Shown here one piece after another: positions 53,581 to 63,908 of a DNA stretch of 64,000 nt (within the stretch, counting starts at the first letter, position 1; each line of letters begins with the position of its first letter). The position numbers and the translations under genes are program-made. Source of the DNA: Enterobacter soli ATCC BAA-2102 (lineage in GTDB: Bacteria; Pseudomonadota; Gammaproteobacteria; Enterobacterales; Enterobacteriaceae); the NCBI RefSeq assembly GCF_001654845.1, contig NZ_LXES01000024.1:163291-227290 (forward strand). Reading direction: 5' to 3'. Under the pieces are notes generated by a model. It saw nothing but the letters and a program-made list of their open reading frames with translations, was not told where the DNA came from and did not search any database.

Positions 53581-53817
53581 ACACCATACCTTTTTCATAA
53601 CAGGCGATGTTAATACCCTACTCGGCAGGCATTTTTCCGGCTGTAACAACAAAGCATGAAATAAAAAAGGTTTTTCATGCTTAAGGCTGAAAGGGGATTA
53701 TCTTCGAGCAGGCCTTTATTGGCGGCTGCGCGATGGATCCTGATATGGGGCTGAGGACTTTGACCTATAAAACAGGCTACACTCTGCTTTTGAGCGCTAA
53801 ATGCTGAGGAAATAACA

Positions 53818-54423
53818 ATGCACTACACCATGAAAGAAAGCGACAACAAAGATAAAGCGGAAGGGACACACGGCGCGGGCGCTTTACAGCAGAAGTTGCT
53901 GGATTCCCGTTCGATTGTTATCTCCGGCGAGATTGACCAGGCGCTGGCCGAGAAAGTGATCACCCAGCTGATCCTGTTGCAAAGCATCAGTAACGATCCT
54001 ATTAAGCTGTACATCAACAGCCAGGGCGGCCACGTTGAAGCGGGCGACACCATCCATGACTTCATCAAATTCATCCGTCCGGAAGTGCACGTGATCGGCA
54101 CCGGCTGGGTTGCCAGCGCGGGGATCACCATCTTCCTGGCCGCGAAAAAAGAGCACCGTTACTCCCTGCCAAATACCCGTTTCATGATCCATCAGCCGCT
54201 GGGCGGTGTACGTGGTCAGGCGACGGATATTGAAATCGAAGCCCGCGAAATCATCCGGATGCTGGATCGCGTGAACAAGCTGATTGCTGACGCTACCGGC
54301 CAGCCGCTGGAAAAGGTGAAAAAAGACACCGACCGCAACTTCTGGATGTCCCCTTCAGAAGCGCTGGATTACGGCATTGTGGGTAAAATGATCACCCATT
54401 ATGACGATCTGAAGCTCGATTAA
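53818..54423 (+). CDS. ClpP-like serine protease (second ClpP)
   Basis: A 201-residue ClpP/SppA-fold protein distinct from the housekeeping ClpP. The catalytic triad is visible: Ser100 (GWVASAGI), His125 (FMIHQPLGG) and Asp172 (DTDRNFWMS), with nearly the spacings of E. coli ClpP. The N-terminal 25 residues are polar and lack the usual ClpP loop. TGAGGA precedes the ATG. No Clp ATPase gene is nearby. It may form mixed or separate chambers, or act alone on small substrates. Confidence 0.88.
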   Translation: MHYTMKESDNKDKAEGTHGAGALQQKLLDSRSIVISGEIDQALAEKVITQLILLQSISNDPIKLYINSQGGHVEAGDTIHDFIKFIRPEVHVIGTGWVASAGITIFLAAKKEHRYSLPNTRFMIHQPLGGVRGQATDIEIEAREIIRMLDRVNKLIADATGQPLEKVKKDTDRNFWMSPSEALDYGIVGKMITHYDDLKLD

Positions 54424-54450
54424 GCCTCACCCGGCGCCCGGCAACGGGCG

Positions 54451-54747
54451 CTATCGCACCTCAAACACCACCGCCATCCAGTTCACCCTGTTATTTTCCG
54501 GAAACGCCGGATAGGGATCGAGCCGCGTACAGGCACCCGCCCAGATAAACGTATCCTCATCAATGCGATACCAGTGTGCATTGCCTTCAACGGCATCGCC
54601 CACCACCGCTCCCAGAACCGTGACGCGGCTTCCCGCGGGCAGTTCACAGGCGACAGGTGAGAACACGGACGGATTATCCCTGCGCGTATAGACCCCCGTG
54701 GTGGTCTTCACGTTGCCCGTTGCCGGGAATTCAATGAAATCGCTCAT
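54451..54747 (-). CDS. stand-alone SH3-like domain protein
   Basis: A 98-residue protein clearly related to the N-terminal SH3-like domain of the GH25 protein (GDAVEGNAHWYRIDEDTFIWAGACT against GDAFEGNAHWYRISISTFIWAGACT). ATG 54747 (AGG upstream) aligns the two N-termini (MSDFIEFPATGNV against MSNYPEIPLTGSV). It has no enzymatic domain. It may bind cell-wall peptides, or interact with or block the GH25 protein. It is convergent with the ClpP-like gene. Confidence 0.8.
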   Translation of the reverse strand: MSDFIEFPATGNVKTTTGVYTRRDNPSVFSPVACELPAGSRVTVLGAVVGDAVEGNAHWYRIDEDTFIWAGACTRLDPYPAFPENNRVNWMAVVFEVR

Positions 54748-54950
54748 CTCAGGCCTCATGACACGCTCTCTTAAGGTAACGATATAAGTCGCTGTAAATC
54801 TGGCGCTCACGATAAAGCGTGAAACTGCCAGGCTGTGTCATACGAATGGCTGAATGTGGCGACTTTTTACCCCCCTTTGACCCACGACAAGGCAACCCGG
54901 CTTCGGCTTGCGCATAATCGCGCCTGTTTACCTTTTTACTGGTGCTAACC

Positions 54951-56072
54951 ATGGCGTATCAACTGAACCTGAACTGGCCGGAATTTCTCGAGAAATACTG
55001 GCAAAAACAACCCGTTGTGCTGAAAAATGCCTTCCCGAATTTTGTCGATCCGATTACGCCTGACGAGCTTGCAGGTCTGGCGATGGAGCCGGAAGTCGAT
55101 AGTCGTCTGGTGAGCCATTTCAACGGTAAATGGCAGGCCAGCAATGGCCCGTTTGAGCATTTCGACGATCTGGGTGAAACCGGCTGGTCACTGCTGGCGC
55201 AGGCGGTGAACCACTGGCACATGCCAGCGGCTGAGCTGGTGCGTCCGTTCCGCGTATTGCCGGACTGGCGTCTTGATGACCTGATGATCTCTTTCTCTGT
55301 ACCGGGCGGTGGCGTTGGCCCGCATATCGATCAGTACGATGTGTTTATCATTCAGGGAATGGGTAGCCGCCGCTGGCGCGTGGGGGATAAACTGCCAATG
55401 CGTCAGTTCTGCCCGCATCCGGCGCTGCTGCACGTCGATCCTTTTGAGCCGATCATCGACGAAGATCTGGCTCCTGGCGATATCCTCTACATTCCACCTG
55501 GATTCCCGCACGACGGTTTTACCCATGAAACCGCGCTGAACTACTCCGTAGGTTTCCGTGGGCCAAACGGCCGCGATCTGATCAGCAGCTTTGCCGATTA
55601 CGCCCTGGAAAACGATCTGGGCGGCGAGCATTACAGCGATCCGGATCTGACCTGCCGCGAACACCCAGGCCGTGTGGAACAGTACGAGCTTGATCGTATT
55701 CGCCAGATGATGATCGACATGATCAGTAAACCTGACGATTTCACGAAATGGTTCGGCAGCTTTGTCTCTACGCCGCGTCATGAGCTGGATGTTGCCGCTG
55801 CGGAACCACCATACACGCCAGAAGAGGTGCTTGATGCCCTTCAGGGCGGTGAAACCCTCACCCGCCTGAGCGGGCTGCGCGTGCTGAATATTGGCGGCAG
55901 TTTCTTCATCAACAGCGAACAGCTGGAAACGGTGGATGCAAACGCTGCTGATGCGCTGTGCCGCTTCACCAGCCTTGGGCAGGCTGAACTCGGCGCGGCA
56001 TTGCAAAATCCGGCGTTTGTGGAAGAACTGACAGACCTGATTAACCAGGGTTACTGGTACTTCGAGGAGTAA
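54951..56072 (+). CDS. roxA: ribosomal protein uL16 arginine hydroxylase
   Basis: A 373-residue JmjC-type 2-oxoglutarate/Fe(II) oxygenase (YcfD) that hydroxylates an arginine of ribosomal protein L16. The iron ligands are in PHIDQYD (HxD) with the distal His in FPHDGFTHE, and the C-terminal winged-helix part follows. ATG 54951 gives the family start MAYQLNL. In E. coli the gene is next to phoPQ, so its position here is different. Confidence 0.94.
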   Translation: MAYQLNLNWPEFLEKYWQKQPVVLKNAFPNFVDPITPDELAGLAMEPEVDSRLVSHFNGKWQASNGPFEHFDDLGETGWSLLAQAVNHWHMPAAELVRPFRVLPDWRLDDLMISFSVPGGGVGPHIDQYDVFIIQGMGSRRWRVGDKLPMRQFCPHPALLHVDPFEPIIDEDLAPGDILYIPPGFPHDGFTHETALNYSVGFRGPNGRDLISSFADYALENDLGGEHYSDPDLTCREHPGRVEQYELDRIRQMMIDMISKPDDFTKWFGSFVSTPRHELDVAAAEPPYTPEEVLDALQGGETLTRLSGLRVLNIGGSFFINSEQLETVDANAADALCRFTSLGQAELGAALQNPAFVEELTDLINQGYWYFEE

Positions 56073-56078
56073 GCCGGT

Positions 56079-56222
56079 TTTCTCCCTCTCCCTGTGGGAG
56101 AGGGTTGGGGTGAGGGCATCAGGCCGCACAAGGTAAAAGCAAAACGGCAACCTCGGTTGCCGTTTTTAGTGTTTTCTCCCTCTCCCTGTGGGAGAGGGTT
56201 GGGGTGAGGGCATCAGGCCGCA
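56079..56222. repeat. composite palindromic element with terminator, copy F
   Basis: Two nearly identical CCCTCTCCCTGTGGGAGAGGG units (about 56085-56105 and 56178-56198), each followed by TTGGGGTGAGGGCATCAGGC, flank a bidirectional terminator (56141-56166). The order of modules equals that of copy E near argI. Confidence 0.85.
56141..56166. terminator. bidirectional terminator between roxA and yjiR
   Basis: AAAACGGCAACC, TC, GGTTGCCGTTTT is a perfect 12-bp stem with an A run and a T run. Compared with the copy at 31559, the stem has changed on both sides (GACAAC/GTTGTC to GGCAAC/GTTGCC). Confidence 0.88.
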
Positions 56223-57638
56223 CTATGCCTCCATCGCAATATGGATCGCCTCGCCCATTTTTTTCAGCGCATCGCGGTTTTTGTCGGTGGGCGGCAACGC
56301 CACGTTGATCCGCAGGCAGTTGCGGTATTTCCCGGATGCGGAAAACAACGACCCGGCTGCGGCCTGGATTTTCAGGCGGCACAGCTGCTTACTCACGCAG
56401 ACCATGTCCACTTTTTCCGGCAGCTCCACCCACAGTAAAAAACTCCCCTGCGGGCGCGTCACGCAAATTTCTGCCGGGAAAAACTGCCGCACCCAGCAGG
56501 TGTAGGTTTCCATATTCTGCTGATAAATCTGGCGCATCCGCCGCACATGCCGGTGGTAATGCCCGTCACGGATAAACGCCGCCACCGCCATCTGTGTCCC
56601 CGGCACGTTAAACCCGCCCGCGGCATATTTCATGTGCATTACCCGGTCGTAATAACGCCCCGGTACAATCCAGCCTACGCGCAGCCCTGGTGCCACGGTT
56701 TTGGTAAACGAGCTACACAGTATCACGCGGCCATCAATATCAAAGGAGTGGATCGTTCGTGGTCGCGGATACTCTGCCGCCAGCTCGCCGTAAATATCAT
56801 CCTCAACTATCGTGATATCGTGGCGTTGTGCCAGCGCCAGCACCTGGCGTTTGCGCGCCTCTGGCATGATAAATCCCAGCGGATTATTGCAGTTGGGCAC
56901 CAGGATCACCGCCTTGATGGGCCACTGTTCCAGTGCCAGTTCCAGGGCTTCAATGCTGATCCCCGTTTCAGGATCGGTCGGGATTTCAATGGCCTTGATG
57001 TCATACCCGCGCAGCATCTGCATGGTGCCGTGAAACGACGGAGACTCCACCGCCACAATATCTCCCGGTTTGCACACCGAGAGCAGGGCAATCGACAGCG
57101 CGCCGTGGCAACCGTTGGTGATCACAATCTCGTTGGGGGCAACGGTTGAACCACCGTCCAGCATCAGGCGGGCAATTTGCTCACGCAGTTCAAACCGCCC
57201 GTCCAGCACGTCGTAGCTCAGCACATCGGTGGGGTTGTGCTGCACAATGCGGCTCATTTCCCGCCACAGCGGTTTCAGGCTCGGCTGGTTCAGGTCTGGC
57301 GAGCCGCCGCCAAAAGAGATCATCTCTTTGTCGGCACGCGCGTCCAGCAGCATCATCACTTCATCCCATTGCGTGACATCCACCGGGCGCTGCACCGGGC
57401 GCGTCATCGCCGGAACGGGGGGTTGGGCCTTGCGCTGCGAAACAAAATAACCGGAACGTGGCTGTGGGGTAATGAGTTGAAGGTTTTCGAGGATCTGATA
57501 AGCCTGCTGTATGGTGCTGATACTGACGCCGTGTTCCTGGCTCAGGGCGCGCACGGAGGGCAAACGCTCGCCGCTGCGATACAGCCCTTGCTCAATGCGT
57601 TCGGCCAGAATATTGGCCAGATGTTGATAGCGCGTCAT
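56223..57638 (-). CDS. yjiR: MocR-type GntR/aminotransferase regulator YjiR
   Basis: A 471-residue fusion of a GntR winged helix (residues 1-70, ERLPSVRALSQEHGVSISTIQQAYQIL) to a fold-type I aminotransferase domain. The PLP lysine is in CSSFTKTVAPGLRVGW. Such regulators sense PLP-bound amines or amino acids. Sequence and the neighbouring yjiS match E. coli YjiR. The regulated gene is probably divergent, which here would be yjiS. Confidence 0.92.
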   Translation of the reverse strand: MTRYQHLANILAERIEQGLYRSGERLPSVRALSQEHGVSISTIQQAYQILENLQLITPQPRSGYFVSQRKAQPPVPAMTRPVQRPVDVTQWDEVMMLLDARADKEMISFGGGSPDLNQPSLKPLWREMSRIVQHNPTDVLSYDVLDGRFELREQIARLMLDGGSTVAPNEIVITNGCHGALSIALLSVCKPGDIVAVESPSFHGTMQMLRGYDIKAIEIPTDPETGISIEALELALEQWPIKAVILVPNCNNPLGFIMPEARKRQVLALAQRHDITIVEDDIYGELAAEYPRPRTIHSFDIDGRVILCSSFTKTVAPGLRVGWIVPGRYYDRVMHMKYAAGGFNVPGTQMAVAAFIRDGHYHRHVRRMRQIYQQNMETYTCWVRQFFPAEICVTRPQGSFLLWVELPEKVDMVCVSKQLCRLKIQAAAGSLFSASGKYRNCLRINVALPPTDKNRDALKKMGEAIHIAMEA

Positions 57639-57814
57639 GCTGTATCCTCTTTTTACACCATACAGATTGTCAAACCAGTACAGATCGCCGCAAAAAACGA
57701 CATTCAGATTCTGTTTTAGCGGATCTGTATGTTAAATAAAAGTTGTTTTTGAGTCTGTATTGCATACACCGATTTCCACGATGATAACCCCACTGGCACA
57801 GCGAGGAGAACATC

Positions 57815-57976
57815 ATGGAATTTCACGAGAATCGTTCAAAACGTCCGTTTATTGCATTTGTCTGGATGTGGAAAACGGTGAAGAACTGGTATCGCATCAA
57901 CCGTACTCGCCGCATTCTGAGCCGCATGAGTGATGAACAGCTCAAGGATGTTGGGTTGTCGCGGTTTGATGTGTAG
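57815..57976 (+). CDS. yjiS: DUF1127 small protein YjiS
   Basis: A 53-residue basic protein starting MEFHENRSKRPFIAF, with the DUF1127 motif RRILSRMSDEQLKDVGLSR. It lies behind a strong GAGGAG site and is divergent from yjiR, as in E. coli. DUF1127 proteins in other bacteria affect RNA turnover and phosphate or carbon metabolism; the role of YjiS is not known. Confidence 0.9.
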   Translation: MEFHENRSKRPFIAFVWMWKTVKNWYRINRTRRILSRMSDEQLKDVGLSRFDV

Positions 57977-57977
57977 A

Positions 57978-58014
57978 TCGTAGGCCGGGTCAGGCGCAGC
58001 CGGCACCCGGCGAT
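57978..58014. repeat. REP-type palindrome
   Basis: GTAGGCCGGGTCAGGCGC followed by AGCCGGCACCCGGCGA is a classical REP sequence between yjiS and the convergent MocR-type gene. Confidence 0.75.
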
Positions 58015-58016
58015 TT

Positions 58017-59405
58017 TTAGCCCAGCAGCTCAAGCGTCTGCTGTTTCGGCCCTTCCAGCAAATTCAGTGCTTCCTGATACGTCCGCACGTTGTTATAGCC
58101 CATCACCAGTCCGTAGCGTTTGCCCGACCCCCGATACCACTCGGAAAGCGCATTCACCTGTAGCTGGTGCTGTTGCCAGCAGCGCGCCACCTCGCGATCG
58201 CCGCTGCCTTTGGATAAAAACGCCACAATGTGCATTCCGCCGTCGTTCTGCTCGGTGAAAAACAGATCGCCGTACACCTCCTGCAAGGCAGCGATCATCC
58301 AGTCACGGCGGATCTGATACAGCGCGCGCATCTTTTTGAGATGGCGGAAAAAATGCCCCTCATTCAGGAATGTGGTCAGGATTTTTTGCGTGAGTACCGG
58401 CTGGCCGCTGGTCACGATGTCGGCGCAGTCGGTAAACGCCGCCACGGTGCTGGCGGGCATCACCACATAGCCCATACGCAGTGACGGCATGATGGTTTTA
58501 CTGAAGGTGCCCATAAAGATCACCCGGTCGTGCTGGTCGAGGCTTTTCAGTGATGGCAGCACCTTGCGGGTGTAGTGAAATTCACCGTCGTAATCATCTT
58601 CGATAATCCACGCCTCGTTCTGGCTTGCCCAGTCGAGCAGCTGCTGTTTACGCGGCAGAGAGAGTGTGACTGCCAGCGGGCTCTGGTGTGATGGCGTGAC
58701 GATAGCAAAACGGGCATCGTGATGGTGGCGCAGCAGGTATCCGGTATCCATGCCCGAACGATCGACCGGCACGGTGTGCAGACGCGGGACGATGCGCTTG
58801 AGCAGCTGTTGCCCCATAAAATAGCCAGGGTCTTCAAACACTACTTTGTCGCTACGGCTGGCAAGGGTGTCGAGGATCAGGCGCAGGCTGCCGCTATAGC
58901 CACTGGTGATCAGCACCTGTTCGGCGGTGCAGGACAACCCGCGCGAGATATTCAGGTAACGGGCAATGGCCTGGCGCAGTGGATACCAGCCCAGGACCGG
59001 CGGGTTGAGCATCTCTTCCTGGCGCATGGAGCGGGTGGCCTGGCCCGCGAGCAGCAGCCATTTTTTGTACGGAAAGCTGTCGAGCGCCGGGATGCCCGGG
59101 CGTAAAAATCCGCTGCGTTCACGCTGGCTAATCAGCGATTCCGGGAGCGTGCCGGTGGCCTGTTCCGCAGGCGCGTCGTGCCCGGGTAGTAGCAGGTCTG
59201 GGTTTACCCGCGTGCCGCGCGCGCCCTGGCTGACCAGATACCCTTCTCCGGTGAGAATGGCATAGGCCGTTTCAACCGTTTTGCGCGCCACTTTCAGCTC
59301 TTCGGCCAGCACGCGGATCGCGGGCACTTTGTCGCCGGGTTTCAGCACGCCGCGCGTAATGTTGTCGCGGTAGCGGGTATAGATATCGTGATAGCCCGGT
59401 TTCAT
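58017..59405 (-). CDS. MocR/PdxR-type PLP-dependent regulator
   Basis: A 462-residue regulator: GntR winged helix (residues 10-70, DKVPAIRVLAEELKVARKTVETAYAIL), linker, then an aminotransferase fold with the PLP lysine in MGTFSKTIMPSLRMGY and the Asp in IIEDDYDGEF. It is only about 27% like yjiR by eye and belongs to another MocR branch. It is divergent from the AhpD-like gene at 59508, its likely target. Confidence 0.9.
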   Translation of the reverse strand: MKPGYHDIYTRYRDNITRGVLKPGDKVPAIRVLAEELKVARKTVETAYAILTGEGYLVSQGARGTRVNPDLLLPGHDAPAEQATGTLPESLISQRERSGFLRPGIPALDSFPYKKWLLLAGQATRSMRQEEMLNPPVLGWYPLRQAIARYLNISRGLSCTAEQVLITSGYSGSLRLILDTLASRSDKVVFEDPGYFMGQQLLKRIVPRLHTVPVDRSGMDTGYLLRHHHDARFAIVTPSHQSPLAVTLSLPRKQQLLDWASQNEAWIIEDDYDGEFHYTRKVLPSLKSLDQHDRVIFMGTFSKTIMPSLRMGYVVMPASTVAAFTDCADIVTSGQPVLTQKILTTFLNEGHFFRHLKKMRALYQIRRDWMIAALQEVYGDLFFTEQNDGGMHIVAFLSKGSGDREVARCWQQHQLQVNALSEWYRGSGKRYGLVMGYNNVRTYQEALNLLEGPKQQTLELLG

Positions 59406-59507
59406 GTCCTACCTCGTTTTGTGTTTTTTGTATCTTTTTACTATGTCATGAGCGGCGTAAATTTACCTCATCGCATTACCTGGGCCGCATACAAAAGAGG
59501 AAAGACT

Positions 59508-59987
59508 ATGAGCACTCGCGTTAACCACCATAAAGCTACACCTGCACTCGCAAAAGCGCTGTCCGACCTGAGCATGGAAGTGGCGAAAACCTCCATCGAC
59601 CCGGCGCTGAAACACCTGATTGATATTCGTGTTTCTCAGCTGAACGGCTGTACTTTCTGCCTGGACATGCACTCGAAAGAGGCCAAAATTGCCGGGGAGC
59701 GCGAACTGCGCCTGTACCATCTGGCGGCGTGGCGCGAGTCCCCGCTGTTCAGCGCCCGTGAAAAAGCCGCCCTGGCGTTTACCGAAGCATTGACCCAGAT
59801 TGGTGTTCACGGCGTGAGTGATGCCCTGTACCGCAGCGTGGCGGAGCATTTCTCCGATGTCGAAATTTCAGAGCTGAATTTCGCGATTGTGGCCATCAAC
59901 GCCTGGAATCGTCTGGGGATCACGTCCCGCATGGAGCCCGGCTCGCTGGATGTGGCGTATGGCCTGAATAAGGCTAATCTGGAGTAA
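59508..59987 (+). CDS. carboxymuconolactone decarboxylase/AhpD-like protein
   Basis: A 159-residue helical protein with the AhpD core NGCTFCLDMHSKEA: the CxxC pair and following His form a peroxidase or thiol-relay site. It probably protects against oxidative or alkylating stress. ATG 59508 follows GAGGAAAG. It is divergent from a MocR-type regulator; its 3' end overlaps the convergent LysR gene by 14 bases. Confidence 0.9.
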   Translation: MSTRVNHHKATPALAKALSDLSMEVAKTSIDPALKHLIDIRVSQLNGCTFCLDMHSKEAKIAGERELRLYHLAAWRESPLFSAREKAALAFTEALTQIGVHGVSDALYRSVAEHFSDVEISELNFAIVAINAWNRLGITSRMEPGSLDVAYGLNKANLE

Positions 59988-60876
59988 TTTCGCGTTCGCG
60001 CACCAGGGCAACTAAAGCCCGCAGCCCGGGTGGGACATGGCGATGCCCGGGGTAGTAAAGACGCAGTCCGGCAAAGGGCTGCGTCCAGTCTTCCAGCACG
60101 CTCACCAGTTCCCCGCTTTCCAGCTCCTGGCGGATATAGAGTTCCGGTAAAAATCCCACCCCAAGGCCGGCTTTCACGGCGCGTATTGATGCAAACAGAT
60201 CGGATGTGGCAAAGCGTGGCGGAACCGCCAGAGCATACTGCTCACCACGTCGCTCCAGCTCCCAGCGATACAGCCCGCCGTGAGACATCCTCATGCCAAT
60301 CCCCTGATGATGCAGCAGATCGTCGGGCGTTTGCGGAATACCGTAACGGGCAAAGTGGTCAGGCGTGGCGACGATCAGCTGGCGGATGTCTGGCGTGAGT
60401 GCCACCGCTACCATGTCCTGCGGCACCGATTCCGCCAGGCGGATCCCGGCGTCGTACCCTTCGGCCACGATGTCGATCATCCGTGCTTCGCTGACCGTTT
60501 CGACGCGCATTTTCGGGTAACGCTGCATATACGCAATCAGCAGATTATCCAGAAACAGTGGGCCAATATTGTTGGGAACGTTCAGGCGCAGCGTACCTGC
60601 AGGGGCATCGTTATCGCTGTGGATCTCTTCGCTGGCCTGGCGGATCTCCTGAAGCGCAGGCCCCACACGCGCCACAAACCGTTGCCCGGCATCGGTGAGC
60701 GCCACGCTGCGGGTGGTGCGGTTAAACAGGCGTGTTTGCAGGCGACTTTCCAGCCCGGCCACCGCATTGCTCACCGCCGTAGCCGACATGCCCAGCTCCT
60801 GAGCAGCCGCGCGAAAGCCTCCGCGACGTACCACGGCCAGTACCACTTCCAGCTCTGTGAGCCCTGAACGATGCAT
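59974..60876 (-). CDS. LysR-family transcriptional regulator
   Basis: A 300-residue LysR-type regulator with an N-terminal winged helix (residues 5-65, [25 protein letters not shown]) and a periplasmic-binding-like effector domain. It is divergent from an aldehyde dehydrogenase gene, the standard arrangement for autoregulated LysR and its target. Two direct repeats in the gap are candidate binding sites. Confidence 0.93.
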   Translation of the reverse strand: MHRSGLTELEVVLAVVRRGGFRAAAQELGMSATAVSNAVAGLESRLQTRLFNRTTRSVALTDAGQRFVARVGPALQEIRQASEEIHSDNDAPAGTLRLNVPNNIGPLFLDNLLIAYMQRYPKMRVETVSEARMIDIVAEGYDAGIRLAESVPQDMVAVALTPDIRQLIVATPDHFARYGIPQTPDDLLHHQGIGMRMSHGGLYRWELERRGEQYALAVPPRFATSDLFASIRAVKAGLGVGFLPELYIRQELESGELVSVLEDWTQPFAGLRLYYPGHRHVPPGLRALVALVREREITPD

Positions 60877-60886
60877 AGATTGTCCT

Positions 60887-60930
60887 GATTATCGAAACAA
60901 CCCTTGCAGCATAGCGTGGATTATCGAAAC
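60887..60930. promoter_or_regulatory. 12-bp direct repeats between LysR and ALDH genes
   Basis: GATTATCGAAAC occurs at 60887-60898 and again at 60919-60930, exactly 32 bp apart (three helical turns). They lie in the short gap between the divergent genes and are likely LysR contact sites. Confidence 0.6.
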
Positions 60931-60975
60931 GTAAAAGGCGTGCCAGACTGTGTTCACACAGCCTGAGGAGGCCTT

Positions 60976-62391
<1,416 letters not shown>

Positions 62392-62393
62392 AA

Positions 62394-62426
62394 CCTGCCC
62401 GGTGGCGCTGCGCTTACCGGGCCTGC
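62394..62426. repeat. REP-type palindrome
   Basis: CCTGCCCGGTGGCGCTGCG followed by CTTACCGGGCCTGC is a REP sequence directly behind the aldehyde dehydrogenase stop codon. Confidence 0.75.
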
Positions 62427-62526
62427 TCGGGCCAGCGCTCTCGGGCAACAACACTTCGCCATCCACCGAAGCATCCCGTTCTTCCTTCCTGCATTCTCTC
62501 CTTAACACCACAACGGAGAGACCATC

Positions 62527-62850
62527 ATGATCGCAGTCCTTTTCGAAGCCAAAGCGGAGCCTGCACACCAGGCGCGCTACCTGCAACTCGCGGCTGAACT
62601 CAAACCCCTGCTGGCCGATATCGACGGATTTATCGATATCGAACGTTTCCAGAGCCTGACCACCGACGGCAAAATCCTCTCCCTCTCCTGGTGGCGGGAT
62701 GAAGAGGCCATCCGCAACTGGAAACACAATGTGTTCCATCTGGCCGCACAGGAGGAGGGGCGGGCGTCGATTTTTGCCTTCTACCGCATTCGTGTGGCGC
62801 AGGTGATACGGGAATATTCCTCCGAAACCGGAGGACACGCTGATGTATGA
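62527..62850 (+). CDS. antibiotic biosynthesis monooxygenase-like protein
   Basis: A 107-residue ABM/dimeric alpha-beta barrel protein ([12 protein letters not shown]...[33 protein letters not shown]). Small proteins of this family act as cofactor-free oxygenases or bind haem or polyketide-like ligands. It is first in a run of three overlapping genes with an ACT protein and an ArsR regulator. Function not known. Confidence 0.88.
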   Translation: MIAVLFEAKAEPAHQARYLQLAAELKPLLADIDGFIDIERFQSLTTDGKILSLSWWRDEEAIRNWKHNVFHLAAQEEGRASIFAFYRIRVAQVIREYSSETGGHADV

Positions 62851-63241
62851 CATTCACGTGATTTTCGAGAATGCCCCCGGTGAACTGGCGCGCTTCGGGC
62901 AACTGCTCGGGCGTAATGGCGTGGGGCTGGAGGGCGGCGGGGTATTTGGTGTTGATGCACATTTTCTGGTGGAAGAGGGGGAGAAAGCCCGGCGCGTATT
63001 GCTGGCTGCCGGGTTCAGGGTGCAGGCGGTAACAAAACCGCTGATCCGTAAGCTAAAACAGGAGCGCCCGGGGGAACTGGGTGAGATTGCCTGCGCGCTG
63101 GCAGTGCAGGGGGTGTCTATTCTTACCCAGTACAGCGACCATGCGAATCACCTTATTCTGCTGACGGATAATGATAAGCTGGCCGCAGAGATAACCGAAC
63201 CCTGGGCTGCCTATGTTAAAGACCCAATTACCTCCCGATAA
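62843..63241 (+). CDS. tandem ACT-domain-like protein
   Basis: A 132-residue protein with two ACT-like halves ([29 protein letters not shown] and [27 protein letters not shown]). ACT domains bind amino acids or other small ligands and regulate metabolism. It overlaps the preceding gene by eight bases and the following regulator by 29, so expression is coupled. It may report a ligand to the ArsR-type protein. Confidence 0.82.
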   Translation: MYDIHVIFENAPGELARFGQLLGRNGVGLEGGGVFGVDAHFLVEEGEKARRVLLAAGFRVQAVTKPLIRKLKQERPGELGEIACALAVQGVSILTQYSDHANHLILLTDNDKLAAEITEPWAAYVKDPITSR

Positions 63242-63908
63242 CAGCGCTGCACTGGAGCAAGCCATTGCGGCCGTGGCGGCGGCGATGGCCGATCCGTCAC
63301 GGGTAAAAATGCTCTGTGCGCTGATGGACGGGCGGGCGTGGACGGCTACCGAGCTGAGCACGGCGGCAGATGTTGCACCGTCGACCGCCAGCGGGCACCT
63401 CGCCCGGCTGGTGGAGGGAAGGCTGATTACCTGCCTGTCTCAGGGCAGGCATCGCTATTATCACCTTGCAGGGCACGACGTGGCAGCGCTGGTTGAGCAG
63501 ATGATGGGGCTTTCCTGGAGCCGCATTACGCCGCCGGAAACCACCGCGCCAAAAGGCATGCGCGAAGCCCGCACCTGTTACGACCATCTTGCCGGAACCG
63601 TGGCGGTACAGATCTATGATTTTATGCAGGCGGAAGGCTGGCTGGAGGCAGACGGTTCAGCGCTCACGCTGTATGGCCGTGAGCAGTTCCTGAAACTCGG
63701 TATTCTGTTGAGTGCTCATCCCCGTCGCAAGGCCTGCTGCGCCTGCCTGGACTGGAGCGAGCGGCGGTTTCATCTGGGCGGTGAGGCTGGCGCGGCGCTT
63801 CTCACGCATCTGGAAAACAAAGGCTGGATCCAGCGGGTGGCGGGGTACAGGGAAGTGGTGGTGACGGCATCCGGGAGGTCTGCCGTCAGGAAGTATTTTA
63901 GTCGCTAA
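63213..63908 (+). CDS. ArsR-type winged-helix regulator
   Basis: A 231-residue regulator with an ArsR/SmtB winged helix (residues 12-95, [42 protein letters not shown]) and an extra C-terminal winged-helix-like half with a CCACLDW cysteine group (about residues 172-178) that could sense metal, thiol or oxidant. It lies at the end of the operon with the ABM and ACT genes and probably autoregulates it. Confidence 0.88.
   Translation: MLKTQLPPDNSAALEQAIAAVAAAMADPSRVKMLCALMDGRAWTATELSTAADVAPSTASGHLARLVEGRLITCLSQGRHRYYHLAGHDVAALVEQMMGLSWSRITPPETTAPKGMREARTCYDHLAGTVAVQIYDFMQAEGWLEADGSALTLYGREQFLKLGILLSAHPRRKACCACLDWSERRFHLGGEAGAALLTHLENKGWIQRVAGYREVVVTASGRSAVRKYFSR

Noticed and set aside
55188..56150. 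Open frame antisense to roxA running into the repeat element
   Set aside because: roxA is conserved and complete; the antisense frame has no family features and extends into a dispersed repeat.
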